DNA of 64,000 bases, from the NCBI GenBank assembly GCA_021808285.1, contig JAKBBV010000002.1:1-64000 (forward strand). Direction: 5' to 3'. The notes under the pieces are model-generated. The model had not been told where the DNA came from, did no database searches, and saw only the letters and a list, made by a program, of their open reading frames with translations. This document shows, piece after piece, positions 15,852-25,578 of this stretch (position 1 is the stretch's first letter; every line of letters starts with the position of its first letter). A program made the translations under genes and the position numbers. This stretch comes from Pseudomonadota bacterium. GTDB taxonomy: Bacteria; Pseudomonadota; Alphaproteobacteria; Caulobacterales; Caulobacteraceae.

Positions 15852-16301
15852 CTAAAACGGCACATCTGTCTTGGGCGGAGGGGGAGCTTCCTGGGCGCCG
15901 GGCTTTGTCGGAGCGGGAGGCTTCTCGTTCGGCGAGGCCAGAATCTGATCGATGTCTCCCTGTCCGCCCGGCTGCGCCTGAAGGGCCTGGGCTTTGGCGG
16001 TCTGGGCCGCGAGATCCTCGGCCTTGGCCGCATCAGCGTCAGAGCTTGCGCCCGCGTCAGTCGCCGCCTTTTCCGCCTGGGGCGGAGTCAGATCGACAAG
16101 CGGCTGGGCCGTCATCACCCCTGAAAGTCCCGCGGTGGGAGCGCTGGCGTCCCCTATGCCGCCCAGGGCCGGCCGATAGGCGGCACTCCAGCCCATCGCG
16201 ACGCCGATCAGGGCCGAAACCGCCAGGGCGGAGGCCGCGATCGCCATGACCCCGCGCGGCGGCAGGCTCAGGGGGCCGTCCCGGCGCCAACCCTCTCTCA
16301 T
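15852..16301 (-). CDS. Hypothetical single-pass membrane protein, Ala/Pro-rich
   Basis: The 149-residue product has a short basic N-terminus, one transmembrane helix at about 19-41, and an Ala/Gln/Pro-rich extracytoplasmic tail ending in a proline run (KPPAPTKPG, PPPPK). No known domain is recognised. The ATG at 16301 follows GAAGG and starts 10 nt after the MAPEG stop, so the two are probably co-transcribed. The composition is typical of small envelope proteins with disordered tails. Confidence 0.6.
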   Translation of the reverse strand: MREGWRRDGPLSLPPRGVMAIAASALAVSALIGVAMGWSAAYRPALGGIGDASAPTAGLSGVMTAQPLVDLTPPQAEKAATDAGASSDADAAKAEDLAAQTAKAQALQAQPGGQGDIDQILASPNEKPPAPTKPGAQEAPPPPKTDVPF

Positions 16302-16311
16302 GTCCGCGCCT

Positions 16312-16707
16312 TCACAGCACGCCCACATCGGTCAGAAAGATCAGCGCCATGCCCGCCACTCCGGCCATGAAGGCAAGGCTTCGGAGCCAGGGTGTCCCCA
16401 CCAGATAGAGCGCCGCGTGCGCCAATCGAGAATAGAAGAAGATCTGCGCTCCGAGCGCGGTCCAGGCATTGGTCCGATGGGCGAGAACCGCCGCCAGAAC
16501 GAAGGCCGTGAACATCACCAGGCCCTCGATATGGTTTTCCACCGTCCGCTTGGCCCGGGCGGAGAAGCCGGTAGGTTGTCCAAGGTCGTCCCGATTTCCG
16601 GCCATGCGCTGCAGGCCCTCAGCCGAAATCCGCGCCTGGGCCTGAATCATGATCAGCACGAACAGCAAGGCGGCCGAAGCGACGAGCATCTGAAGTTCGA
16701 TGATCAT
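16312..16707 (-). CDS. MAPEG-family membrane protein
   Basis: The 131-residue protein has four predicted transmembrane helices and the MAPEG pattern: an RTVENHIEGLVMFTAF segment with the conserved Glu-Asn-His, and later FFYSRLAHAALY. Eukaryotic members conjugate glutathione or oxidise lipids; bacterial members are mostly uncharacterised. The ATG at 16707 with GGGAG five nt upstream is preferred over an in-frame TTG at 16719. Confidence 0.85.
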   Translation of the reverse strand: MIIELQMLVASAALLFVLIMIQAQARISAEGLQRMAGNRDDLGQPTGFSARAKRTVENHIEGLVMFTAFVLAAVLAHRTNAWTALGAQIFFYSRLAHAALYLVGTPWLRSLAFMAGVAGMALIFLTDVGVL

Positions 16708-16810
16708 GAACGCTCCCAATCACCCGAGGCGCTGATTGGCCCCCTTGCGCCGGATTTCGTGGGCCTTACCCTCCTATCAAGCACAGCCTCTCACGGTTTG
16801 CCAGCATCCC

Positions 16811-17479
16811 ATGACCTCGCCCGCTCAAAGCCCAGACTATCCGCCCGCGGCCTTTCAGGAAACGCGCCGCGAGGCGCTCCTGGAGTTCATCCGGACGGTG
16901 GTATTCGGGCAGCTCATCGTCGGCGGTCCCGATGGCCCCATAGCCTGCGGGCTTCCCTTCGTCGTCGAAGAGGCCGCCGCGGACGCCTTTACGCTTGAAG
17001 CCCATGTCCCTCGGGCGAATCCCCTGGCCCAATATCATGGCTGCCGGGCGCTCGCGCTGTTTCAGGGACCGCACGCCTACATCCGCCCGGGGTGGTATCC
17101 GACCAAAGCCCATACCGGGCGGGTCGTGCCGACCTGGGACTACATGGTCGTCCACGTCCGCGGCGGCCTGGAGATTCTTGAGGCGAAGACCGCGATGCGG
17201 CGCCATCTCGACGCCTTGACCGCGCAGCAGGAACGCCCCTTTCCCGATCCCTGGGCGCCGAGCGACGCTCCGCCCGCCTATGTCGACGGGCTCATGAACG
17301 GCATTGTCGGCGTTCGCCTTCGTGTCACGGCGCTGGAGGGCATCTGGAAACTCAGCCAGAACCATCCCGAGGCAAACCGACGCGGCCTGATCGAAGGGCT
17401 CAGGGCCTTGGACTCGCCTGACGGACACGCGATCGCCGCCGCCGTCGCGGAAGCCTCGATGCCGGCGTCCAAGGCATAG
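16811..17479 (+). CDS. PaiB-family FMN-binding protein
   Basis: The 222-residue protein has the split-barrel flavin-reductase-like fold of PaiB, first described in Bacillus as a negative regulator of sporulation and protease genes. Diagnostic segments are FQETRREALLEFIRT, PFVVE, AHVPRANPLAQ, WYPTKAHTGRVVPTWDYMVVH and the C-terminal KLSQNHPEANRRGLIEGL. In proteobacteria the role is probably flavin binding or redox. The ATG at 16811 is chosen because the family starts within about ten residues of it. Confidence 0.87.
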   Translation: MTSPAQSPDYPPAAFQETRREALLEFIRTVVFGQLIVGGPDGPIACGLPFVVEEAAADAFTLEAHVPRANPLAQYHGCRALALFQGPHAYIRPGWYPTKAHTGRVVPTWDYMVVHVRGGLEILEAKTAMRRHLDALTAQQERPFPDPWAPSDAPPAYVDGLMNGIVGVRLRVTALEGIWKLSQNHPEANRRGLIEGLRALDSPDGHAIAAAVAEASMPASKA

Positions 17480-17513
17480 GGATCGCCTTAGACCTCGCCC
17501 CAGGCCGGACCGT

Positions 17514-18929
17514 TCAGGCCAGCGCCTGGCGCATCACCTCGATCCGGGCGAGTTTGTCGACAAAGGGTGTCCAGTCGTCTCGTTCGGCGATCGCTGACCA
17601 GATGTCCTCGATCGTGTCGTAGAGGAGCTCCTCGGGCTCGGGCGCCTGGAAATAAGGCAGAGCCAGCCGTTCCGGTCGATCCGCTGCGCGGGCGGAAAAA
17701 AGCCGCCGCAGCGCGAGAAACGCCTCGCCCTGATAGAGCCGGCCGCGGGGCCCGGCGAGGGCGCGGACCTCGGAGGCCTCGCCGCCGAACCAGTCGAAGA
17801 AAAACGGCTCCCAGCGGAGGGTCTCTCCACCTTCCGCCAGGGCGCGGAAGACGGCATTGGCCAGCTCCGCGTCGGCTTCTGTGGAGGTCGGACGAAGACC
17901 GAGGCGACGGACCATGGCGGCGGCCAGGGCCGCGCGATAGGCGTCACCGAAGCGGTTGAGCGGATCCACCAGAGTCTCCACCGGCGTGATCGTCGACAGG
18001 GCGCCGGCGAGCGCGCGCAGATTCCAGAACACGGCCTCGGGCTGGCGCCCGAAGCTGTAGAGACCCGTCTGGTCGAAATAGGCCGCGACGAAGTTCGGAT
18101 CGTTGCGGGGCAGGAAGCGATAGGGCCCGTAATCGAAGCTCTCGCCATTGATGTTCATATTGTCGGTGTTGAGCACGCCGTGGACGAAGCCTGCCGCCAT
18201 CCAAGCCGCCGTCAGCGTCGCGGCGTTCTGCACGCTGCGCGTCATCACCGCGACCGCTGGCGCGAGCCCGGACGCCTCGGCCGTGGAGTAGACGCCGATG
18301 ACATGTTCGGCGAGGCGCCGGGTCAGATCCGGTCGCTCGATCGCCGCTAGACGTTGAAAGGATCCATATCGAATGTGGCTGTGGGACAGGCGCACCAGGA
18401 CGGCGGAGCGGGTTGGGCTGGGCTCGTCCGTGCGCTCCAGGTTCTCGCCGGTTTCGATCAGCGACAGGGTGCGGGAGGTCTGGACGCCCTGGGCCTCCAG
18501 CATGGCCGTGGCGAGCGCCTCGCGCACGCCTCCCTTCAGGGTCAGGCGGCCGTCGCCGCCGCGCGACCAGGGCGTCTGTCCCGATCCCTTGGTTCCCAGA
18601 TCCAGGAGCCGGTCGCTGTCGCGCTCCCGCAGCTGAGCGAAGAGAAATCCGCGCCCATCGCCGAGGTCTGGGTTGTAAACCCGGAACTGGTGGCCGTGAT
18701 AGCGCAGCGCCAGGGGGCCGTCCTGATTGCCCGGCAGGGGCGTGAACCGGCCGAAGTGAGCTTCCCACTCGCCGTCGGTCAGGGCGTCGAGCCCCACAGT
18801 CGCCGCCGCCCTGTCGTTGCGCAGCCTCAGCCGCCGCTCCGGGAAGTCCGCCGCCGCCACGGGATCGGCAAAGTCGGATCCCAGGGTCTGAAACAACGGA
18901 TCGGGTCGGTAGTCGGGGGCAAGGGCCAT
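17514..18929 (-). CDS. selO: Protein adenylyltransferase SelO
   Basis: SelO is a pseudokinase-fold enzyme that transfers AMP to Ser/Thr/Tyr of redox proteins. The 471-residue product has all family blocks: RYHGHQFRVYNPDLGDGRG, LDLGTKGSGQTPWSRGGDGRLTLKGGVRE, a FVHGVLNTDNMNINGESFDYGP catalytic region and YFDQTGLYSFGRQP. The C-terminal selenocysteine/cysteine motif of eukaryotic members is absent, as in many bacterial ones. The start at 18929 drops a 69-residue, poorly conserved N-terminal extension. It is divergent from nhaA. Confidence 0.93.
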   Translation of the reverse strand: MALAPDYRPDPLFQTLGSDFADPVAAADFPERRLRLRNDRAAATVGLDALTDGEWEAHFGRFTPLPGNQDGPLALRYHGHQFRVYNPDLGDGRGFLFAQLRERDSDRLLDLGTKGSGQTPWSRGGDGRLTLKGGVREALATAMLEAQGVQTSRTLSLIETGENLERTDEPSPTRSAVLVRLSHSHIRYGSFQRLAAIERPDLTRRLAEHVIGVYSTAEASGLAPAVAVMTRSVQNAATLTAAWMAAGFVHGVLNTDNMNINGESFDYGPYRFLPRNDPNFVAAYFDQTGLYSFGRQPEAVFWNLRALAGALSTITPVETLVDPLNRFGDAYRAALAAAMVRRLGLRPTSTEADAELANAVFRALAEGGETLRWEPFFFDWFGGEASEVRALAGPRGRLYQGEAFLALRRLFSARAADRPERLALPYFQAPEPEELLYDTIEDIWSAIAERDDWTPFVDKLARIEVMRQALA

Positions 18930-19138
18930 GATCTGACATGCCGCCGGATCAGGGCGGATCGCAAGCGCCTGGGACCCGCGCGAGCCGGAGCAAGGGGCGC
19001 GAGGGGCCGCCGACCGCCCCGGGTTCGCACTGGACCTCGTCTCGATCGGACGGGCCCGATCCATGGGTCTCGGCCTCAGCCCTGGGCTAGCGACCGGATT
19101 CGCTTCTCCAGAGGGGGCCTCCATGTTAGCCGACACTC

Positions 19139-20335
19139 ATGGCCCGTTCATCGACTCTCGCCTTTCTGAAGACGGAGCCCGGCGCCGGCTTGGTGATGAC
19201 GCTCGCCGCTCTTGCCGCTCTCGCGCTCGCCAATTCGCCGGCGGCCGGGCTTTATTTCGATTTCATCGATGGGCGCGTTCCCGTCGGGGTCGGGCCCTTC
19301 TTCGTCAGTCTGAGCGTGGAGGCCTGGGTTCGCGACGGACTCATGGCGGTGTTTTTTCTCTCGGCGGGACTGGAGCTGAAATACGAGGTCCTGCGCGGAG
19401 AGATCTCGAGTCCGCGGCGCCTCGCCGCGCCCCTTCTGGCCGGGGCGGCGGGAATGGTGGGTCCGGCCGTCATCTATCTCCTCGTCAATCTGGGGCCAGG
19501 GGGCGACCTGCGAGGCTGGACCGTGCCGACGCCAACCGATGCGGCCTTTGCTCTGGGGAGCCTGGCGCTTGTCGCCCCGCGCCTGCCGCGCGCCCTGCGG
19601 CTGTTCCTGCTGACCCTGGCCGTCGCCGACGACGTGGGCGCCATCGCCCTCATCGGGGTCCTCTATTCCCACGGGATTCATTGGCGGGCCCTGGCGCTGG
19701 CGCTCGCGGTTCTGGCCGTCATGCTGCTTCTGGCTCGCCGACGCCGCCCGCCAAGGCTCGCCTTCATCGCCGGTTTCGTCCTCGTCGTCGCCTTGACGAT
19801 CAATTCCGGCATCTCCACCTCGGTCGCCGCCTTCGCCTGCGCCATGGCCGTTCCGGTGGATCGCCGCAGCCGCGACGGCGAGAGCCTGCTCCGGGCCTAT
19901 CAGGCCGCCCTGCAGCCCTATGTGGCCTACCTCGTCCTGCCCCTGTTCGCCTTCGTCTCAGCCGGGATCGCCCTGTCTGCCCATCCCCCCGGAGGCTGGT
20001 TCAGCCGTCCGGTTTGGGGCGTGGCGCTCGGCCTGACGCTCGGCAAGCCCCTCGGCGTCTTCGGCATGGTCTTCCTCAGCTCCGCACTGAAGATCGGCCG
20101 CAAGCCCATGGGGGCGACGTGGTCCGAGATGCTCGGCGTGGCTCTGTTGTGCGGCGTCGGATTCGACCTCAGCTTTTTCCTGTGCGGCCTGGCGCTTCCC
20201 GCCGACCAGCAGCCCCAGGTGCGGCTTGCGGTCATGGCCGGTTCCGCCCTTTCCCTGGCCGCCGGCTCAGCCGTTCTCGCCCGGCGACAGTGGGTGCGGG
20301 ATCAGCGCGGAGGCGCCGACGTCTTCGCGGACTAA
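19139..20335 (+). CDS. nhaA: Na+/H+ antiporter NhaA
   Basis: NhaA exchanges cytoplasmic Na+ (or Li+) for protons. The 398-residue protein has about 12 hydrophobic helices, the TM4 unwound segment PTPTDAAFALG and the adjacent TM5 aspartates in LAVADDVGAIAL, equivalent to E. coli Asp163/Asp164. A GKPLGVFG segment supplies the conserved TM10 lysine. A stop lies 12 nt upstream, so the ATG at 19139 is the only possible start even though the ribosome site is poor. Its 3' end overlaps the convergent esterase by 4 nt. Confidence 0.94.
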   Translation: MARSSTLAFLKTEPGAGLVMTLAALAALALANSPAAGLYFDFIDGRVPVGVGPFFVSLSVEAWVRDGLMAVFFLSAGLELKYEVLRGEISSPRRLAAPLLAGAAGMVGPAVIYLLVNLGPGGDLRGWTVPTPTDAAFALGSLALVAPRLPRALRLFLLTLAVADDVGAIALIGVLYSHGIHWRALALALAVLAVMLLLARRRRPPRLAFIAGFVLVVALTINSGISTSVAAFACAMAVPVDRRSRDGESLLRAYQAALQPYVAYLVLPLFAFVSAGIALSAHPPGGWFSRPVWGVALGLTLGKPLGVFGMVFLSSALKIGRKPMGATWSEMLGVALLCGVGFDLSFFLCGLALPADQQPQVRLAVMAGSALSLAAGSAVLARRQWVRDQRGGADVFAD

Positions 20336-21270
20336 GCGAGAGCCAGGGCGATGGCGCGCCCGGTTTCCTCAGCGGCGATCAGGACCGCCGGCGACACATC
20401 GCCCATGATGAAGAAATCATGGACGAGGCCGGGATAGGAAACATGTTGCGCCTGACCGCCGGCCCGGGTCAGGAGTTCGGCATAGTCGCGTCCCTCATCC
20501 TCCAGGGGATCGAACCCCGCCGTGACCACGATCGCCGGGGGCAGGCCGGCGTGGCTCGCGGCCTGGGCGGGGAAGGCGCGGCGACCCTCCGGGTGCTTGT
20601 CGGCGGCCAGGGAGGCCTCGAAGAAATCCATCGCCGCACGGCTGAGAACCGGCCCGTCACGACTCTCGCGCGAAGGCGTACGCTGGGCGGGGCCTGTGGC
20701 GGGATAGAGCAGCAGCTGAAGGCGCAGACTGCGGGCCGGATCGCCGCGCAGGTCGAGACTGACGCAGGCGGCCAGATTTCCGCCCGCGGAATCCCCGCCC
20801 ACCCCGATCCGCCCCGGATCGACGCTGATCTCGCCGGCATGGTCGAAGGCCCAGCGCACGGCGGCCAGGGCGTCGTCATGTCCCGCGGGAAAGGGATGTT
20901 CCGGCGCCAGGCGATAGTCGATCGCCAGCACCTGGGCGCCCGAATGCAGCGCCAGGCGCCGGCAATGGGCGTCGTGGGTCTCCAGATTGCCGATGACCCA
21001 GCCGCCGCCGTGGAAATAGACGAGGAGGGCGGAACGGGCCTCGACCCCAGGGGGACTGTAGAGCCGCGCATCAAGCTCGCCCTGGGCACCGGCCACCTGG
21101 AGATCCCGCGTCGCCACCTCGGCCGGCGAGGTCTTGAGGTTCTGGCCCTGGCGGGTCTGGACATAGAAGCCGCGCAGGACCTCCAGCGGCAGCGCGGTCA
21201 GGGGCGGCGCCTCAGCCGGCTGCTGCGCGGCCTCGGCCTTGAGCATGGCCTCGAAATGGGGGTCGAGCAC
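20332..21270 (-). CDS. Hormone-sensitive-lipase-type esterase
   Basis: This alpha/beta hydrolase has 312 residues and belongs to the HSL (bacterial family IV) group. The oxyanion motif is YFHGGGW, the nucleophile elbow GDSAGGN, the acid at AGFDPLEDEG and the histidine at YPGLVHDF. A conserved DYRLAPEHPFP segment sits between them. The GTG at 21270 has AGGGAGA six nt upstream and gives the usual start (LDPHFEAML); longer frames lack support. It is probably a cytosolic short-chain ester hydrolase of unknown physiological substrate. Confidence 0.9.
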   Translation of the reverse strand: MLDPHFEAMLKAEAAQQPAEAPPLTALPLEVLRGFYVQTRQGQNLKTSPAEVATRDLQVAGAQGELDARLYSPPGVEARSALLVYFHGGGWVIGNLETHDAHCRRLALHSGAQVLAIDYRLAPEHPFPAGHDDALAAVRWAFDHAGEISVDPGRIGVGGDSAGGNLAACVSLDLRGDPARSLRLQLLLYPATGPAQRTPSRESRDGPVLSRAAMDFFEASLAADKHPEGRRAFPAQAASHAGLPPAIVVTAGFDPLEDEGRDYAELLTRAGGQAQHVSYPGLVHDFFIMGDVSPAVLIAAEETGRAIALALA

Positions 21271-21478
21271 GGGCGTCTCCCTGAAATGTGGACCTGTTGC
21301 GCCCCCAAGGCTAAGGCGGCTTCCGCCGGGTGGGAACCGATTATCGGCGCGCGGCCCGACAGAGATCGAAACGCGGGTGCACCGCGGGCGGAGTGGGCGC
21401 CTTGCGCGGGGTCGGAATACCCCTTTCCGGTCCCACCGAAATTTGGGATGCTGATCGCCAAATCCCGGCGGAGCGATC

Positions 21479-23296
21479 ATGGCGGTTGAAGCGACGATGC
21501 GGGGGTCGTCGAAAGCCTGGCTGCGGGTCTTTCAGATCCTCGGCTTGATCTTCGGCCTCTATGCGATCGTTTCGGATGTGGAGCTCGCCGCCAGGGAGCT
21601 TGGCCGCGATCCCCTGAGCGGCACGCTTGGCGTTCTCGACCGTCCAAGCCAGACGGTGCAGGTCGCCTCCACGGTCGTCCGTCTCTTGCCCAACGGGCCC
21701 ATGGCGAGGGCCGGCGTTAATGGCGGCGATCTCATCCGGTTCGATCACCCCATGGATGATTTTCGCACGCCTCGTCCCAACGAGCTCGTCGGTTTCAGCC
21801 GTGGGGCGGGCGGCCAGTGGGTCCACCAGAGCGTCCGGGCGGACGCCGCGAAGGCGACAGCGGCGCCAGATGCGCGGGTGATCGCCATGCTGTTCTACAC
21901 TCTGGCCTATCTGGCCGCGAGCCTGATCGGGATGTTCATCCTCTGGCGCGGCGGGGGACAACTCACGGTGCTCCTTCTGGGTCTTGGGCTCGTTATTTAC
22001 GGCCTGGTTTCAGCCATCCCACAGGCGCTGTTTTCCAACCGCGACCTCTTTGCGGCCTTGGAGATCCTCGGCGGGGTAAGCTTCGTGGCGATCCCCTGGT
22101 GCTTTTACGCCTTCGCCCTGGGCTTTTTTCGCGACCAGGGCGGTTCGCCATCGCGACGCGAGGTTTGGGTGTTTTGGCTCTTTGGGCTGATCCTGCCGGC
22201 CCCCGCTTTTGCAACGACGTCTTACTTCTTGACCTTGCGCCCCGTGCCGCTCCTGGGCGACGGCCTGACGGCGATTTCAGGGCTTACCCTGGTCGGATTC
22301 GGGGCGTGCCTGGCCTATCTGACACGCGGCTGGCGCATCTCGTCCCGCGAGACGCGGCGGCGTTATGCGCTGCTGATCGTGGCGACCCTGGCGGTCCTCA
22401 TCTCACAGTTGATGGATGCGCTCACAACCACCCTGCATTTTCCGGACGGCCCGTGGTTCTTCATCTACCGGATCGGCAATGCGATCCTGACCGGCATCGT
22501 TGCCTCGGGCCTCTATGTTTACGCGATCCTGCGGCAGAAGGTCTTCGACCTAGGCTTCGCGGTGAGCCGGACCCTGGTCTACGGCGTGGTCAGCGCGGTG
22601 CTGTTGGCGGGATTTGGTCTGGTGGAATGGGCGGCGGACCACTTCCTGCCCGTGGGAGGGCGGGAGAAGAACGCTCTCATCGACGCCGTCGTGGCGCTGA
22701 CGATATTCCTCACCTTCCACCGCCTGCGCGCCGGCGCCGAACGTCTGATCGAGGCCCTGTTCTTCCGCGACTGGCGGGAAAAGGAGGCGGCCCTTCAGGC
22801 GTTCCTGGGCGAAGCGCCCTATTTCGTCACCCCCGGGGCCTTGACCCGTGCGGCCGTGCGCGTGATCGGCCACTATGCCGACGGCGCCGCGACCGCCATC
22901 TACCTGCGGGATGAAACGGGGAGTTTCGGCCTTGCCGAGGGCCGGCTGGCGGGTTTGGGGGCAAGGATCGACGCGGATGATCAGACGCTTGTCGCCCTGC
23001 GCGCGCGCCGCCGGACCCTGGCGGACGAAGCGATCACCACCCTGCCGGGTGCGGCCCTGGTCCTCCCCATGTTGAACCGCGCGGAGGTGACCGGGGTCAT
23101 TCTGGTCGGAGAGAAGCCGACGGGTCTTGGCTTCCGGCCCGATGAGATCGCGCTCCTCTCCCGCGCGGCCCATGAGATCGGGCTGGACCTCCAGGCCCTC
23201 AAGTTGGAGCAGCTTCAGAGCCTCGCCAGCCGTCTCGCCATCGAGAAGGCAACGCGTCTCGGCCAGGGCGAGGCCTTGAGCGGCGCGGCGGGCTGA
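21479..23296 (+). CDS. Multi-pass membrane sensor with PDZ-like and GAF-like domains
   Basis: The 605-residue protein has an N-terminal helix (about 14-35), then a periplasmic segment at 45-125 resembling a PDZ fold (VRLLPNGPMARAGVNGGDLIRF). About seven to eight membrane helices follow (about 135-400), then a cytoplasmic region with a short helical linker (LRAGAERLIEALFFRDWREKE) and a GAF-like domain (about 445-590) ending in a helix. This layout matches the sensory half of membrane histidine kinases, but no H-box or ATPase domain follows. The C-terminus is only Gln/Leu-rich helix. No partner kinase is adjacent. Signalling function is inferred. Confidence 0.65.
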   Translation: MAVEATMRGSSKAWLRVFQILGLIFGLYAIVSDVELAARELGRDPLSGTLGVLDRPSQTVQVASTVVRLLPNGPMARAGVNGGDLIRFDHPMDDFRTPRPNELVGFSRGAGGQWVHQSVRADAAKATAAPDARVIAMLFYTLAYLAASLIGMFILWRGGGQLTVLLLGLGLVIYGLVSAIPQALFSNRDLFAALEILGGVSFVAIPWCFYAFALGFFRDQGGSPSRREVWVFWLFGLILPAPAFATTSYFLTLRPVPLLGDGLTAISGLTLVGFGACLAYLTRGWRISSRETRRRYALLIVATLAVLISQLMDALTTTLHFPDGPWFFIYRIGNAILTGIVASGLYVYAILRQKVFDLGFAVSRTLVYGVVSAVLLAGFGLVEWAADHFLPVGGREKNALIDAVVALTIFLTFHRLRAGAERLIEALFFRDWREKEAALQAFLGEAPYFVTPGALTRAAVRVIGHYADGAATAIYLRDETGSFGLAEGRLAGLGARIDADDQTLVALRARRRTLADEAITTLPGAALVLPMLNRAEVTGVILVGEKPTGLGFRPDEIALLSRAAHEIGLDLQALKLEQLQSLASRLAIEKATRLGQGEALSGAAG

Positions 23297-23526
23297 CCCT
23301 CTCCCGGTGGGCCTTTTCCTTGACCCGGAGCCCCTTCGGGCGCATAGGCCCGCCCCGGCGTCAGATCATCAGGGTCAGATCGCCTCCACCATCACGACCC
23401 CCTTCCATTAGCTGAAGGGACGAGGATGGCGAGGACCTCCGTCCGCGTGATCGCGCACGGGGGCTGGAGGCGTTTGGGGCATGGCGAGGGCCGCCGGCGC
23501 GGCGAGCGGGAGTGCGAAACGAGACG

Positions 23527-25062
23527 ATGTTCGAAGGACTGACCGAAAGGCTGGGGGGCGTGTTCGACCGCCTCGCGGGCCGCGGCGTGCTTTCCGAGAA
23601 GGACATAGACGAGGCCATGCGCGAGGTGCGTGTGGCGTTGCTCGAGGCCGATGTGGCCTTGCCGGTGGTGCGCGGCTTCATCGACAAGTCGCGCGAACAG
23701 GCCCTGGGCGAAGCCGTGATCCGCGCCGTCAAGCCGGCCGATCAGGTGGTCAAGATCGTCTATGACGGCCTGGTCGAGATGCTGGGTGGTGAGACGGCAG
23801 AGCCCCTGACCCTGGCGCTCAATCCGCCCACCGTGATCATGATGGCGGGCCTGCAGGGGTCGGGCAAGACCACCATGACCGGCAAGCTGGCTCTCCGGCT
23901 GGCCAAGACCGAGCGCAAGCGCGTTCTGGTGGCGTCGCTCGATATCCGGCGCCCGGCCGCCATGGAGCAACTGGCGATCCTGGCGCGGGAGGCGGGCGTG
24001 GAGTCCCTGCCCATTGTCGCCGGTCAGGCGCCGGCGGATATCACGCGCCGGGCGCTTCAGGCCGCGCGTTTGGGCGGCTTCGATGTGCTGATTCTCGATA
24101 CCGCCGGCCGCACCACCTTGGATGAAGCGATGATGGCCGAGGCCGCGGAGGTGGCGCGCCTGGCGCAGCCGGCCGAGACGCTTCTCGTGGCCGATAGCCT
24201 GACCGGGCAGGATGCTGTGCGCACGGCGAAGGCGTTTCACGAGCGCCTGCCGCTCACCGGCCTGGTCCTCACCCGCGCCGATGGCGATTCCCGCGGCGGC
24301 GCCGCGCTCTCCATGCGCGCCGTCACCGGTCTGCCGATCAAGTATCTGGGCGTGGGCGAGCGCATCGACGCGCTCGACGTCTTCGACGCCCGCCGGGTCG
24401 CCGGCCGGATCCTCGGCCAGGGCGATGTCGTGGCGCTGGTGGAACGCGCCGCCGCTGAGCTCGACCAGTCCAAGGCCGAATCCATGGCCAAGCGGCTGGC
24501 CAAGGGCCAGTTCGACCTCAACGATCTCGACGACCAGCTGTCGCAGATGGAGCGCATGGGTGGTGTGGCGGGCCTGATGGGCCTTATGCCTGGCGTTCGC
24601 CAGATCAAGGCGCAGATGGCTGACGCCGGCGTCAACGACAAGATCCTGCGCCGTCAGAGGGCGATCATCCGCTCCATGACCAAGGGCGAGCGCAAGAAGC
24701 CCGATATTCTGCAGGCCTCGCGAAAGCGCCGCATCGCCGCCGGCGCCGGCGTCGAGGTGGCCGAGATCAACCGTCTCCTCAAACAGCACCGTCAGATGCA
24801 GGACGCCTTCAAGATGATGTCCCGCGATGGCGGCAGGGGCTTCGCGCGCATGGCCGGGATGCTTGGCCTCGGCGGACCTCAGGGCCTCGCGGCCCTTGGT
24901 GGCGCGCGTCCGCCTGGGGCGCAGCCGGGTATCGCTGATGCGGGGACGCCTCCGGGCCCGATCGCCAGAGGCGAGGCGCCGAAGTTGCCGGGCCTGGGCG
25001 GCGGCCCTCGGCTTCCGGGGCTGGGCGGACCTCCGTCCGGCGTCAATCCGTTCAAGCGCTGA
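23527..25062 (+). CDS. ffh: Signal recognition particle protein Ffh (SRP54)
   Basis: Ffh binds signal sequences and 4.5S RNA and hands ribosomes to FtsY. The 511-residue product has the N domain ([16 protein letters not shown]), the G domain with P-loop [22 protein letters not shown] and [10 protein letters not shown], and an M domain with the [12 protein letters not shown] finger-loop region and the RNA-binding [17 protein letters not shown] motif. A Gly/Pro-rich tail follows (residues after about 440), longer than in E. coli. The ATG at 23527 is the conserved start. It heads ffh-rpsP-rimM; no 4.5S RNA is visible beside it. Confidence 0.97.
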   Translation: MFEGLTERLGGVFDRLAGRGVLSEKDIDEAMREVRVALLEADVALPVVRGFIDKSREQALGEAVIRAVKPADQVVKIVYDGLVEMLGGETAEPLTLALNPPTVIMMAGLQGSGKTTMTGKLALRLAKTERKRVLVASLDIRRPAAMEQLAILAREAGVESLPIVAGQAPADITRRALQAARLGGFDVLILDTAGRTTLDEAMMAEAAEVARLAQPAETLLVADSLTGQDAVRTAKAFHERLPLTGLVLTRADGDSRGGAALSMRAVTGLPIKYLGVGERIDALDVFDARRVAGRILGQGDVVALVERAAAELDQSKAESMAKRLAKGQFDLNDLDDQLSQMERMGGVAGLMGLMPGVRQIKAQMADAGVNDKILRRQRAIIRSMTKGERKKPDILQASRKRRIAAGAGVEVAEINRLLKQHRQMQDAFKMMSRDGGRGFARMAGMLGLGGPQGLAALGGARPPGAQPGIADAGTPPGPIARGEAPKLPGLGGGPRLPGLGGPPSGVNPFKR

Positions 25063-25111
25063 CTTTTCGTTCCTCAAATCGACTCAAACTCAAAAGGACG
25101 TCTGGACTGAC

Positions 25112-25567
25112 ATGCTGAAAATTCGTCTCGCCCGGGGCGGCGCCAAGAAGCGCCCCTATTATTCCATCGTCGTCGCCGACAGCCACGCGCCGCGGGATGG
25201 CCGATTCATCGAGAAGGTCGGCGCCTACAATCCGCTCATCGCCCGCGGCGCCGCCGGTCGCGTGACGCTTAACGCTGAGCGCATCTCCAACTGGCTGGCC
25301 AAGGGCGCCCAGCCCACCGACCGCGTGGCGCGCTTCCTCGCCGCCGAGGGCCTGGCCAAATGGACCCCGGGCTCCAACCCCCATAAGGGCGAGCCCCACA
25401 CCAAGGCCAAGGAACGCGCAGTGGAGAAGGCGGAGCGGGAAGCCGCCCTCGCCAAGGCCGCGGCCGAAGCTCTCGAGGTCCCGGCGGATGAGGCGCCTGC
25501 GACCGAAGCCGTGGCCGAGGACGCGCCGGCGGTCGAGGTGATCGCTGAAGAGCCGGCCGCCGAGTAA
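25112..25567 (+). CDS. rpsP: 30S ribosomal protein S16 with long acidic tail
   Basis: The first 80 residues are a standard S16 ([53 protein letters not shown]). The protein then continues to 151 residues with a Lys/Glu-rich helix and an Ala/Glu/Val-rich acidic tail. E. coli S16 is about 82 residues; tails of this kind are known in alphaproteobacteria, but this one is long. It lies 49 nt after ffh and 11 nt before rimM. Confidence 0.96.
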   Translation: MLKIRLARGGAKKRPYYSIVVADSHAPRDGRFIEKVGAYNPLIARGAAGRVTLNAERISNWLAKGAQPTDRVARFLAAEGLAKWTPGSNPHKGEPHTKAKERAVEKAEREAALAKAAAEALEVPADEAPATEAVAEDAPAVEVIAEEPAAE

Positions 25568-25578
25568 CGGTCCCGTCC

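Noticed and set aside
19063-21489. 808-codon plus-strand open frame running across nhaA and the esterase
   Set aside because: It is a shadow of two well-supported genes in other frames. The translation is Arg/Gly/Pro-rich with no domain, as expected from GC-rich DNA.
23297-23526. 4.5S/SRP RNA gene upstream of ffh
   Set aside because: The conserved GGAAGGAAGCA-type apical sequence is absent.
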